DNA of 64,000 nucleotides from Didymodactylos carnosus (Eukaryota > Rotifera > Eurotatoria > Philodinida > Philodinidae), in the NCBI GenBank assembly GCA_905250885.1, contig CAJNOQ010000016.1, positions 1-64,000 on the forward strand, in the 5' to 3' direction. The position numbers were made by a program, and so were the translations under genes. Numbering within the stretch: the first letter of the stretch is position 1; the number at the start of each line of letters is the position of its first letter. Shown here piece by piece: positions 1 through 11,344 of the stretch. The notes below the pieces were generated by a model that made no database searches, was not told the DNA's origin, and worked only from the letters and a program-made list of their open reading frames with translations.

Positions 1-1912
1 TCCCACCTCCAGGCGTAAGTTCTATTTGTTATAATTATGTTTCATTGCATTTGATGAAATCAATATGGGCCTAGTCCTCGTAGTAAGCTAACAGTTTTTT
101 AAATGCATTTCACGTATCGTAACGTTCGTTCCAAATTAGAAACATACACGCAGATTATAGAAAAGTTCAGTTGCCTTGAACAAATAAAAAAACACCAAAA
201 TAAAAATATTCTGAACAGTTCACAACGATCGAAGAATATACTATATTTTTGTTTTAAACCAGTTAACAATGCTATAATAAATCTTGATCGAATATCTCTT
301 CTTCCTTTGTAGCCACTCATCATCAAGGAAGTTAGACCACCACAGCCACCACCGCCACCTCCGCTTCGTATTAGACAACAAGCACCAGCTCGTCCAAGCC
401 CGTAAGTAACCTACATATTAGCTGACAGATTTCTGTATTAACTTGAGAGATAAATGATATTTTTCCAAAAAAATTTCTTTCTCAGTAACACATGAATTGA
501 ATAACAATATAAAAATCTTCATCCTGGAGAGATACTGATTTTTCTTATTATTTTAAGACCCCCACTCATTCTTCGTGAACGACCGCCAATACCGCCTCAA
601 TCGGTTCAAAGTCAAACAGTCATTCGTCGTTTGGCTCCATTACCAGTCCCGCCACGTTCAGTTATCATTGAACGTCTTCCACCTCTACCACCCAAACCAC
701 GTAAGTGATTAACATTCGTTACTCAGATACTTAACTTTCTTCAGAAAATAAGATTCAATGCATCAAAGTTTTGAAATGTTTTATTTAATTATTTGTTTAT
801 GTTAAGGTGATATCATCATCGAAAGATGGATCCCATACGGACGTCAAGCCAAACGTCGCGTCATTGTTCAACGTGCTGTTGCTGCTCAACAATATGTAAG
901 ACCACGAAATATCATCATCCAATATGAACCAATTCAAGTTCGTGTTGTCAGACAATTTCAAAGACTTGGAGTTCAACAAGAAAATCCACACGCCTATGTT
1001 GCACGATTTGGTGCTTCACTTAGAGATGCCCAGACTTTGTTGCAAGAAGCAAGACAAGCAGGTGTAGTCGAAGATATTTCGCCACCAGTCGGTGGTGCTA
1101 TTGGATTTGGAGCTCAATCTTATGGTCAAGACATCGGATATAGTGGCGGCGCTGGATTCAGCGATGGTGCAGATTTTGCACAATCATCCTATGGCTCTCA
1201 ATCCGGTTATGACTTAGGATTTGGAGGTGAGACTTTTTTATGAAATCAAAGTTAGATAATCGTTAATAGTTTCCTCGGATAGTGATAATTATTTTTAACA
1301 TCAGAGCGTAGAGCAATCATAACTGAGAATTTGTTAAAACACTCGGTTCATTTCGCCTTGACTTTTTCAGGTGGATTCGGTGGATCAGCATCAGGATTTG
1401 AAAATGTAGGTGGATATGGAGATCAAGGGGGATTCTCAGGCTATGAATCATCTCAAAGCTACGGCGGTGGTTTCGGCGGAGGGGAATTTGACAGTCAGGG
1501 CGCTGCCTTCCAAGGAGGATATGATGCGGGATTCGGTGGTGGTCAATATAGCTCATCATCATTTGAATCATCATCTTATGGTGGTGGATTCGATGCCGGC
1601 TCTGCTGGATTCAGCAGTGGATTTGAAAGCGGACTAGGAGCCGTGGGATCGTCTACTGACTATGGTGTTGGATATGATGCAAATTTATCTGGTATTAGCG
1701 GATCTTCTGATTTTGGAGGACAATTTTCATCGCAATCATATGAATCATCAGCAGCTTATGAAGGATCAGCCGGAGGTTACGGTGGAGCCAGTTACGGTGG
1801 TAGCATCGGTGGATTTGATCCCATTCAAGCTGCTTTCAACAGAGCTGATGCCAACAGAGATGGTACTATAGATCAAAATGAATTTCGTCAATTCTTCCAA
1901 GGTGGTTTATAA
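1..1912 (+). CDS. Pro-rich/Gly-rich protein with C-terminal EF-hand (5' end outside window)
   Basis: The exons read as 1-14, 313-401, 558-700, 807-1226 and 1371-1912, all with GT-AG introns and matching phases; TAA is at 1910-1912. About 401 codons are present and the N-terminus lies beyond the window. The visible order is: a Pro-rich part with repeated units that end in RPPIPP or RLPPLPPKPR; a basic hydrophobic stretch DIIIERWIPYG; a segment of about 110 residues ending in a helical part (FGASLRDAQTLLQEARQAG); a long Gly/Ser/Tyr/Phe-rich low-complexity tail with GGFGG and SQSYGG repeats; and at the very end one canonical EF-hand loop, DANRDGTIDQNE, which should bind calcium. I know similar Pro-rich IERW-type proteins in rotifers and other spiralians, but no function is established. 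A structural or cytoskeletal role is only a guess. Confidence 0.8.
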
Positions 1913-3180
1913 ATAGAAAGTGATCATTGCTTTAATTAAACTGTTGATAGTATTTAAGGTTTTCTAAATTAATCAAAAGAAATACCTACATTATTTTATT
2001 TTAAAGGCTAAAATATCTATGCGCTTTGATATTAGCTTACATACGGTTTATTTTATGCTGCTTATTTTTTCGTTGCTATAACTGTTTTAAAATATATTTT
2101 TTATGATATACAGGCTTAGTTCAAATAAAACTTGGTTTTCGATAGACATTCAGATACATTATCCTCAAGCCAAGTCCACAACTCAATGCAAGCAGTTATC
2201 ACGTAAAGTTGTGAAAAAACTTCTAATGATATCTTTTTTCTCACCACTCTAGTAGAAAGAAAATGATATCATAAGCTGGAAAAGTGCGACTATGCTAAAT
2301 AATAGAACTCAACTATTGTCAGGAAAAAAAAGAATGAACTCGGATGTTGTCTGAATAATGTTTGACAGAAAAGTGATAGAGACTTGGAAGCCAACACCTG
2401 ACCACATCTTTTCATCACGAAAGTCATTTTGAAAATCTCCTTCCAAAGTAGGTTTTCTAGAGGATCTTTTTACTGAAGTTAAAAAGCTTATAATAAAAAT
2501 GTCTTTTTTTTTCATGAGTAGGTAGTCTAAAGTATTCTGTTCAAAATGGGAGTCAAGCAAGACCTTGACTTTCAGCGGTTCGATCGTGGTATCGGACTTC
2601 ACTGGAGTCTCAAAACAAATATAAGATTTTCACTAAAAAGACAATGTAATATATCGAATTATTCTCATCTTGCATTATCTCGTAATCGAATTGTTCTTGA
2701 TTATGATACACTGCCAGCACTGTTTATTTTTCCTTCTATTACACGAGAGACTTATCAAATAAACGTATAAAACTTCATCTTGAGAAATTCGATTGAACGT
2801 AACTCATAAAGTGTCTTACATAACCTTTCAATCTAAGAACATGAATCGCGCCTGTCCAAAAAGAATAGCATTTAAGTTTTATTTCGTGGTCAACAACCGG
2901 TTATCTACTAATACTTGCTGCTTATTAAAAATGAAAAAAGTCAGCTTCTAAAATAGCTGCAAGTTTCCTCTTTACAGATTGTAAATTATGAAGAATTTAA
3001 GGGGGGTACTCCTCCTCTCTTTTTGGGCTTTTCGTAGAAATGCTATGAAATAAAAACTAAAAGTCGCTAGGGCTTCGTATTTTCAGAACTGATTGGAAAC
3101 TCAATGGAGCACTTTTTCGTTTTTATTTCAAGTTTTTCACTATTGCCATATTCACCGGTTGTTCAGAAAACTCGGTTTTT
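1913..3180. other. Intergenic, no supported gene
   Basis: This is the 3' flank of the EF-hand gene and AT-rich spacer. An open frame of 74 codons at 2546-2770 has no recognisable domain, no splice partners and no neighbouring signals, so I do not call it. Confidence 0.5.
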
Positions 3181-3500
3181 CATTGTGCCACATTACGCCG
3201 CTCCCTTAAATTTTATTCAATCGAGTTCAAAATTTTACCACAGGTACTCAAGATCATTCCGCAGAAGTCATTTTTGGGAAATTTTTTTGGGACCTTTCCT
3301 AGTCGAGTTATAGGAAAAGTACTGAAAAACGTCTCAAAAACTAAGTTTTTCAATTTCAGAAACCCTAAAACTCGGTAAAGAAAGGTCTAAAATAAAATTA
3401 CAAAATTACACTTTCTGCGCTATAACCTTGAGTACGTCTGGTAAAATTTTGAACTCGATCAGATGAAATTTAAGGGATCGTAATGTGACACAATGAAGCC
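3181..3500. repeat. Imperfect inverted repeat (foldback/MITE-like)
   Basis: The arm 3181-3270 is matched in reverse complement by about 3411-3497. Long shared blocks include GGTAAAATTTTGAACTCGAT and AAATTTAAGGGA. The spacer continues the pairing weakly (CCTTTCCTAGTCGAG against CTCGGTAAAGAAAGG). No transposase and no clear target duplication were seen. This is a diverged hairpin element. Confidence 0.65.
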
Positions 3501-5381
3501 TGATAGCAAAAAAATAGTTTTCGAGAAAAAACGCATTTTGTACATGGGTCACTTTTTTCAGGGCATTTGCCTCGATGCATATATCTCCACGAAAACTCAT
3601 CAGAAAATTCTAGAAAACATCTCATTGTGAAGAAAACACATTCTTCTATCAGACTATGTGTAAGAAAAATTTTGAATGTACAGAAAAGAAGAGAAAAATT
3701 TATGAAACTAAAAACTTGAGTTTTTTAAGGCTTTGAAGGAAAAACTTCAGAAATGCATAACTTTTTGAAGAAAGGTCGTGGAGGGCTGGGAGTGATCTCA
3801 TTTTGTAGCCCATACTTTCCTCTACATTAGGCTATGCTCAGCTCAAAATCCGAAATTTTTTCAAAAAAAGAGGGAGAAGTACTCTTAAGATCCTTTATCA
3901 CTGTAAAAGCATTCGTCTTACAAGTAGACAAAGCTCGTTCACGTGCTAAAAAAGAAGTCACGTTTGAAAATCAAAAACAAAACGTCATTCGATCCGATTG
4001 TACAAATATTCGTCTTTTTTTCTCTCTCTCTTTCTTCTTGTTAAATAAAAAATTATCTCTTATCTGTTATTAGCGCAAAAACATTATTAAATGAAAAGCG
4101 TCTAAGCCTTGAATAAGATATAATTACCATTTAATAAATGAGAACAAAATACTAAGGAACAAACGTCAAAACATTGAGATAATTATCATTCAATAACAAA
4201 TGACAAAAACAAATGATTTCAAGATAAAAAGTCATACACAATAAACACGAATTATAAAGGTGTAGAAGAAAAAGCGAACGAACGAGCGAAACAAACAATA
4301 TCAAACATAATTTGAATGGACTTTGCTTTAAATATATACGTATCTTGAATGACAAGTATCAATGTTTATATGAATATTTCCAAATTTTTTTGAAAAATAT
4401 TACACAAATGATACTTTTGAAAGGTAGAGATAAATCTAACCTGACACTTGCAATTCAAGGATCGTGAGTAAAGTGATAGAATAAATCAGTTATACATGCA
4501 TATTCATATTAATTGTGGTTAAAAGTAGCAACAAGGACAAATTCTTGTTCTAAAAGTTTTTATTGAGAAAAAATGCCTACATTCATCCGTTTGAATATAA
4601 CAGGTATTTAGATATTTTATAATATTCTATAATACAGATATGTTCAACTTTGAAAAGATTCACCACCGTAACATGTCAAAACAACAATAAACTGCGTACT
4701 AACAAGTGAAAAATAAAACGTAAATCTAATACAATTTAGAAAACAAAAACAACGTTATGAGAGACACACACTATGAAGATCTGATATTGTTACTTTAGCT
4801 ACTTTCAATAAATCACTTACACATAATTGTAACTTGTGCTCTTAATGTTTTATCCATAATCAGAGAAACAAATAATACGGTAGGCACTAGATCTCGAACT
4901 CACACATCTCAGATCGATTGTCACGGCGCCCTTACATAAAATTCTGAACTACAAAAAATTGAGACTGATGAAGAATCAGTATAGTATAAATACTATAGTA
5001 TAGAGATAAATTGAAGTATATTAAAGTTACTGATTGGTTCATTCCATCATACATCAGTAGGTCATTGTTGATGTACATCGTTTCTGATGCCAGGCAAGAA
5101 CTGAGCTTTTTAGTACTAGTAGTATATAGATGTTAGCAGTTTTCTCTGTACTATCATAACTTAACGTAAAGAAACAAGTGCTGTACGACGATAACAATGA
5201 TCTTCAAAATATTGAGAAGTTAAAAAGTAAAAGAGTCTCTTAAAAAACCAATTGTATTGCAAAATCTTGAGAAAAAATAAAGGAAAGCATACGCCCAAAT
5301 CTTTGAATACGTAAAATGGCTACTATAACAACATCAATAAATAAATAAATAGGAATTATATATACATAGTTTTCTACGCGT
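3501..5381. other. AT-rich intergenic spacer
   Basis: No supported gene. The stretch around 4880-4935 has a weak tRNA-like B-box (GTTCGAGATC on the minus strand) but no cloverleaf, so it is not called. Confidence 0.5.
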
Positions 5382-6617
5382 TCAAATAAGAACGACCATT
5401 TTTCGAACTTTATCAATTTCTTTATCAAATTTTTCTTCAGCCACTTTGATTCGTCCATCGGTAATGCGTTGTAATGTTTTCACTGAACCTTCTAATGATT
5501 CAAAACATGTTCGCATTTCTTTCTTTACTTTTTCTAAATTGGTTGATGTACGCTGATATTTTTCATCAAAACGTCTATAAACTGTTTGTTCAACAGTCTA
5601 AAAAACAAATAACAATAAATTTCACTGGAATATCACAAAATTATATATCGTTTTTTACTTACCTCATTACTTCGATTTAAATCCGATACGGTGCGTTTAT
5701 ATTGATCTTCTAATGTGGCTGTTTTACGTTCAAACTGATGAACAACATCATCAATACGTTTTTCAAGACGATCCTAAACAAAAACAAGTAAGCACTGCTA
5801 GTCATTCCATTACTTTCATGTGTAAAATATAATATATACGAACATATTTCTCGAGTGTTCTTTTAATTTCATCTAATTTTTGATGCATACGCTGTTCATT
5901 TCTTTCTCGTTCACTATCATCCTGACTTTTTGTTTGAAAAAATTGACTTCTTAATTCATCAACAAATGCTCTTGAACGTGAATCGGCTGTTGACAATGCT
6001 CGAGCTGTGTCAGTTTCGAATGAACGTAAAACAACTTGTTGTTCATTAAACATACGATCTAATCGTTGACTGAGAGTTGTAAGCTGAAACACAGAAAAAC
6101 AAAATAAAAATAGTTAGTGGCTCTCTTTTCTACTCGCTTTGTTCTATACCTCATTTTTTAATTCTTGATATCGTTGTGCATTCATACGATTCAATTCCTG
6201 TTGGGTATTTTGTATATCACGTAGTCCGTGACTAATGTTTTCCACATCAGCTTGTAATTTTTGCACAATTCCATCGGTTTTTGATAATTTAAATTGAAGA
6301 TCGACATTCAACAAACGTAATTGTTCATCTTGTGCTTGTTGATTTGCATCTAACTGAGCGAATGTCGATTCACGCAAGGCTGTTTGAGCGGCTAATGACT
6401 GAATGAAAACACAAGGACTTTTTTGCAATAAAGTAAGTAGTTAACCTTGACATACGTACCTCAATGTCAGTGTTAAGCTTTTTACAAACAGCAGTTAAAA
6501 CTTGAACTTGTTGATCCATCAAACTACTTATCTATAATATAAAAGTTTCTGGTTCTTTTTTTACTTGACATAATGCGAGAAATCAAGCAAAATTTGTCGT
6601 GAAAGTTTATTAAGCAT
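5382..6617 (-). CDS. FAM81: FAM81-like coiled-coil protein
   Basis: Minus-strand exons, 5' to 3': 6570-6617 (tentative first exon with ATG), 6460-6531, 6150-6398, 5844-6083, 5663-5773 and 5382-5597; the stop is at 5382-5384. All internal junctions are phase 0. Together they give 311 residues. The protein is almost entirely charged, heptad-like helix, without membrane spans or signal peptide. The N-terminal block (LSRQILLDF, then VLTAVCKKLNTDIESL) and the C-terminal block (KEMRTCFESLEGSVKTLQ) follow the order and spacing I remember for vertebrate FAM81A/B, whose biochemical role is poorly known. Two points are odd. The first intron would be only 38 bases, and the donor after exon 5844-6083 reads GTTCGT. 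If exon 1 is wrong, the true start lies upstream. Other coiled-coil families remain possible. Confidence 0.65.
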
Positions 6618-7480
6618 GACTCATGATGTAATTTGTTTAATTCTTGTAATTGTGAATCCTAAAATCGCATTGAATAACCAGATAATTTAAAATTAATCGT
6701 ATTTCCACAATCAGCTTGTTCGGTTGATGCGAAAAGCTGAGGCGAAGATTACGAAAAATCAATATCCGTTTGTTTATTTAGTTCTCAACTAATTTTATTT
6801 GTCAACTATTTTTAATATCAATCACAGCAGAAAATGAGAGATTCAGTTTCAATCTCGAGCTAGAACTTGGTTGGGATCGCGTCTTACTATCCATCTATCA
6901 TACATCTCAGAAATAAATAAAAAACCAACATGAACAACAGCCGTCGTCATGATGACGATCTGTTTGTAGACGTATTATTTATATGAAAAACTTTTTCCGA
7001 AAAAAGTGCAGGACCGTATCCCTCATAAAATATATCACCTTTATCCGCATTACACGGAACTTCCTTTTATAGATGTCGCTATAATGTACATATTAAACAA
7101 CGTGTTTTTAGGAATCCGAACAGTTATAACAGTGATTTCAACAAGCCCAAACACCAGTTCATTACTTATATGTAAACAATAATTTCTCATTAGAAGCCTT
7201 AGGTAACTCATCGGCAGCGTGTGTATCCAAAACTTCTCAGAACCAGGTTCAGGGCTATTACGCACAGCTCTTTCCACCCAAAGTTTCAAAGTCGAGATAC
7301 ATGACTCGAGCATCATGATCTTCAATAGTTATCATAATATTATTTTAAAAAGAGAAATAATTCTGAAAAATAAAAGCTCGAGATCTGTCGCATGAAATGT
7401 TGGTTACGCCTTGAGCAGATCACACTTTGGGAATTTAATTGATAATATGAATTTTGGACAAGAACAATCGATCAAATAAG
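6618..7480. other. Intergenic spacer upstream of FAM81-like gene
   Basis: A pyrimidine tract plus AG at 6659-6660 (minus strand) sits about 42 bases before the proposed ATG and may be a leader or 5'-UTR acceptor. Nothing else is supported. Confidence 0.4.
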
Positions 7481-7796
7481 CATATCACCAGAACAAAAAA
7501 AATAAAGTTGGTTTAGAGTTGCTGAAAAGTGACTTTTCGTATTCAGCACACTCGATAATCCGGAAGATTTTCTATTTTTGGCTCGGGGTACTTCCGAAAA
7601 TTTAAGAAAAATTTTGAAACAAAATGGCGTAAAAAGTTTTCCATGGAAAAATAATATTAATTTGAAAATTTTTCCTTAACTTTCGGAAGTACCTCGGGCC
7701 AAAAACAGAAAATCTTCTGGGTTATCGAGTGTGCTGAATACGAAAAACCACTTTTCAGCAACTCTAAACCAACTTTATTTCTCTTCCGGTGATATG
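7481..7796. repeat. Foldback/MITE-like element with about 140-base arms
   Basis: The arm 7481-7619 pairs with 7655-7796. The ends are CATATCACC and GGTGATATG, and inner blocks such as TAAAGTTGGTTTAGAGTTGC and ACTTCCGAAA recur in reverse complement. The spacer is only about 35 bases. There is no coding capacity. The arms are similar enough that the insertion looks fairly young. Confidence 0.8.
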
Positions 7797-8767
7797 TGTC
7801 GGATAAGGATACTGAAAAGTCATACCCCCGTACATTACTAATATTAGTGTGATAATTGCGATAACATGAAAAAGTGTGATGTATATTTATTGGTACATTT
7901 TAGGTCTTGTAAAAAAATGCTGCTCAGTTCGTTAGGTAAAGTCACACGCGTCAATATTACATCTTATTTGGACGAAAAAGGTTTACTTTATAGTTGTAAT
8001 GGATGTTCCATAAAGAATGGCACTATTTGTATTTTGCGCCTCACCTTCCTTTTTGGTGTTTTCGAATTTACTGCTGAACTTGTTGGCAAGCACGATTTAG
8101 TTGGATCAAAACGTAATTTTTATGGTCAAGTCTTTTACTAATTTGAAGAAAAATGTTTCCTCTATCATCCTTAAAAGACCAAACAAGTATAAAATAAAAT
8201 TTCCACAATAGAGAAAGTGCGAGATTCAAACTTTCATTTAATCCAAGAAAGTTTTCAAGGAAAATGGACATTAGCCCTCCATCATCTAATTCGACCGACT
8301 TGTTTTGAGCGCTATGAGAAAGGACACAGTTGAAAACATAGGAAAACGTGCATCAGAGTGACTTGGCGTCTTCGTGACCAGACGGGGCACGATAATTCAT
8401 TTTAGGGAAAAGGACGTTTGCTACGGTTTTCTTCAAGTGCATACTAATGTTGGTTACATAGAATTTCACAGTTGTATTTTACAGGAACTCTTTTCATACG
8501 ATTTTGTAGAGAATCAAATGGGCTATCTTTTGGAAAAAAATTAAAGTCTCAATTATGAAAATTGACAGAGAAAAGTGAAAAATACAAACAGTGTCATTAT
8601 TTATGGCACCCTGTTATATATTTTACATCAGTTGTCTACAACAATAATATGATAAACAGCACTATAGTAAATTCATTTCCAATGGTTCTTCTAATGTGCA
8701 TATATAACAACGAGACTATTTATATATAATTCAGAGTTTATCTGCTCCAGTTGAAAATGAGTATCAT
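7797..8767. other. AT-rich spacer
   Basis: Short open frames at 7866-8141 (+) and 8068-8271 (-) overlap each other on opposite strands and show no domain. I see no supported gene. Confidence 0.45.
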
Positions 8768-9687
8768 AACGGGTGGCGCAGAATGAATCAATATCTCAGT
8801 ATTTTCTATTTTTCTCATGTTTCTTTAGGATTCTAAGGTTAGGGTTTTTTTTAAAAGATGTGCCGCAAAATATTGTACAAAACCATACTTAAACTTTAAT
8901 TTCAGAACTTTAATCAAGAAAACCATGCAAATTATACGAAAAAATGAAAACTTTCTAAATTTGGTATTTTTTTCGGCTTGAACTTTTTTCTTCTGCTATT
9001 ATTTCCGTAAAAAAGTGTAGCAAAAGTGAGAACGCAGTTCTTTTTGTACTTTTGAATGTGCTCGTTCTCGTAGTCTGGCAAAAAATATTTTTAGAGTAGA
9101 TGGTGTGCTGGAGATCTAAGTTACAAAAATAATGTGACCAAGCAAGAAACGGAAAACATGATCGAAGTTTTGGTTTTGCAGTTAGATAGAGAAGAGCAAT
9201 CATTTCTGATCAAAATAAAACAAATCCGATCGAAAAAGCTTTTGGTTTGATGGAGTTATAGGAGTTTTACTTTTACTGAGAGCACCACTATAGCCAGAAT
9301 TTAAAAAATTAATGAAAAAATGCATGACAACCGACAGAAAAATTATTATTTTTCCATGGGTCTTGATGTAACAAAATGTGAAGTGTAGCTAAAAGATAGA
9401 GCGAAGTCAGGGTTACATAATGGCTGATTCAGGTTTTCTTACTTTCAAGACGTTAACACAAGAAATCGTTTTTGACTTTTTTCATCTTTCATATAATTTT
9501 CAAGTTTTGAAATTTTAATCTTTCATAATTAATTCTTGATTGGAGTTCTGAAATTAAAGTTTAAGTATGGTTTTGTAGAGTATTTCACGGCGCATCTTTT
9601 AAAAAAAACCGCTAATCTTAGGGTCTTAAAGAAACACGAGAAAAATAGAAAATACTGAGACCACCATTCATTCTGCGCCACCTGTTG
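8768..9687. mobile_element. Non-autonomous DNA transposon with about 160-base terminal inverted repeats
   Basis: The ends read GGTGGCGCAGAATGAAT at 8772 and ATTCATTCTGCGCCACC ending at 9682; similarity may extend a few bases further out. Reverse-complement identity continues for about 160 bases (to about 8930, and from about 9530), including blocks such as AAACTTTAATTTCAGAACT. The interior of about 600 bases has no recognisable transposase. No clear target-site duplication was found, so the superfamily is unknown. Confidence 0.8.
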
Positions 9688-11344
9688 TTATATATAAATT
9701 ATTATTTAGCAAATACATTTTCTTTTGGGATATATTATCAAATAATCCAAGAGAATCTGACCTAGGTACACTTGTAAACGTTTATGTAATTTGAAATCTT
9801 TGTCAGCTTGTCATCGTTCCATTAACTACTTAGGTAGTTTCTCATTCTGTCAGCACTACTATATTTGATATTGCAACCGTGTCTCGCATTCCATATTACA
9901 GAAGATGTGTGTTATATGTTCATCTTCTATGAAACTCTGAGTCACACTATAACAACATTATAAAAATAGCTTAAGTTTTAAACGTAGATCAATACTAAAC
10001 AAACGGTAAATACATCCTGTTCGCGGTGTTTATCGGTGATAAACATATTAAGAATTGTTGTATCCTACCGATTTTTCTAATACCAAAATATGAAGTTTTC
10101 TATTACCATAAGCCTATACACTGAGCATGTTCATCCTTTTCTTTGATGATGAATGTCTCAATGTATAATTCGTGTTGCAAATATTGGAAATAATGATTAC
10201 ATTAATATAATTTTTATGGTATCTTAGAAAGATAGAACGCTTCCTACCTCATATATATGCAACATAACGCGATACGCGTAAATTGATTTTATTGCTAACT
10301 TTGTTTTTAAATGGTCAAAAACAAAATTGTAAACAGCGTCAAAGAATTATCACATCATTTTTTCTAACAATAATAAGAAACTATACTACCTATTGGTCGA
10401 ATATAGATCAAGTAACTGGTTGGCTTTATCCTGAGATCTTTCGAATAAAGATCCACATCTCCTACACGAATAGAGATATACATGGATTTTTATAATAAGA
10501 ATCGACGAGTAATTCTTAACCATCTTCACAATTCATCATAGTGAGAGTACGAGTATAGTGACTAATGAACCATATAGATCCATGAGAAAAGAGCCAACTT
10601 CATGGCTAAATATTTGCATGAAAACAGAAGTGTTTGTTACAAGTAGAAGCTTCAAATATAAATAGAAATTTTAACTAATTTATTCATAAATCTTTTTATT
10701 TACTTTTTGTCATACTCTACTAAAAATATCTTTATTTTCACACACATTTGTTTTGGAACAAAGATCAAAAATAAAAGCGTACAGAACTATTTGTTAATTA
10801 AGAAATAAATGTCAGTTTTTTTTTATACAGATCTCAAAATAAAACATAACAAAATTCACAACAAGAAGAAAAAGAAGATGAGAAAATAAATATAAACAAA
10901 ATATTATGTTTACAAATCACTATTGATCTTCACTGCTTATATATTATTGTTTCTGTTTCGATTTTTTTTTCAAAGTATACTCATGCACACGTATGTTTCT
11001 CGCTTTTGATATGTAAAACAGATACGCACACAGACATATACACACATTATCAAAGAAAAAATTTAGATGAGCAAATGGTTGAGATTATCGACTCAAAAAA
11101 GAATAAAAGAAAATGGGTTCGATGAAAGAAAAAAAAACCAAGGAAGACAGAAACTACGTCCCTGTTTACCTATACACGAGTTATGTAATGAATGAACGAA
11201 CAATAAGGCACAAATTGCCAAGGAAGATTAAGAAGAAATTATCAAATGAGTTTCATGGCGATTTTTTTTTGCGTATATGTATATAGTTCACAAAGTAAAT
11301 AACAATAACAAGAAGGAAGAGAAAGAAAGAAAAACATCAGTGTG
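9688..11344. other. AT-rich intergenic region
   Basis: Only A/T-rich low-complexity sequence, including short CA-rich runs near 11000-11050. No domain-bearing frame on either strand. The part next to 11345 is the 3' flank of the rabphilin-like gene. Confidence 0.5.

Noticed and set aside
2546-2770. 74-codon plus-strand frame
   Set aside because: No recognisable domain or gene context.
4880-4935. tRNA-like sequence with a B-box-like GTTCGAGATC (minus strand)
   Set aside because: No A-box at the right distance and no acceptor or T stem; not a tRNA and too weak for a SINE call.
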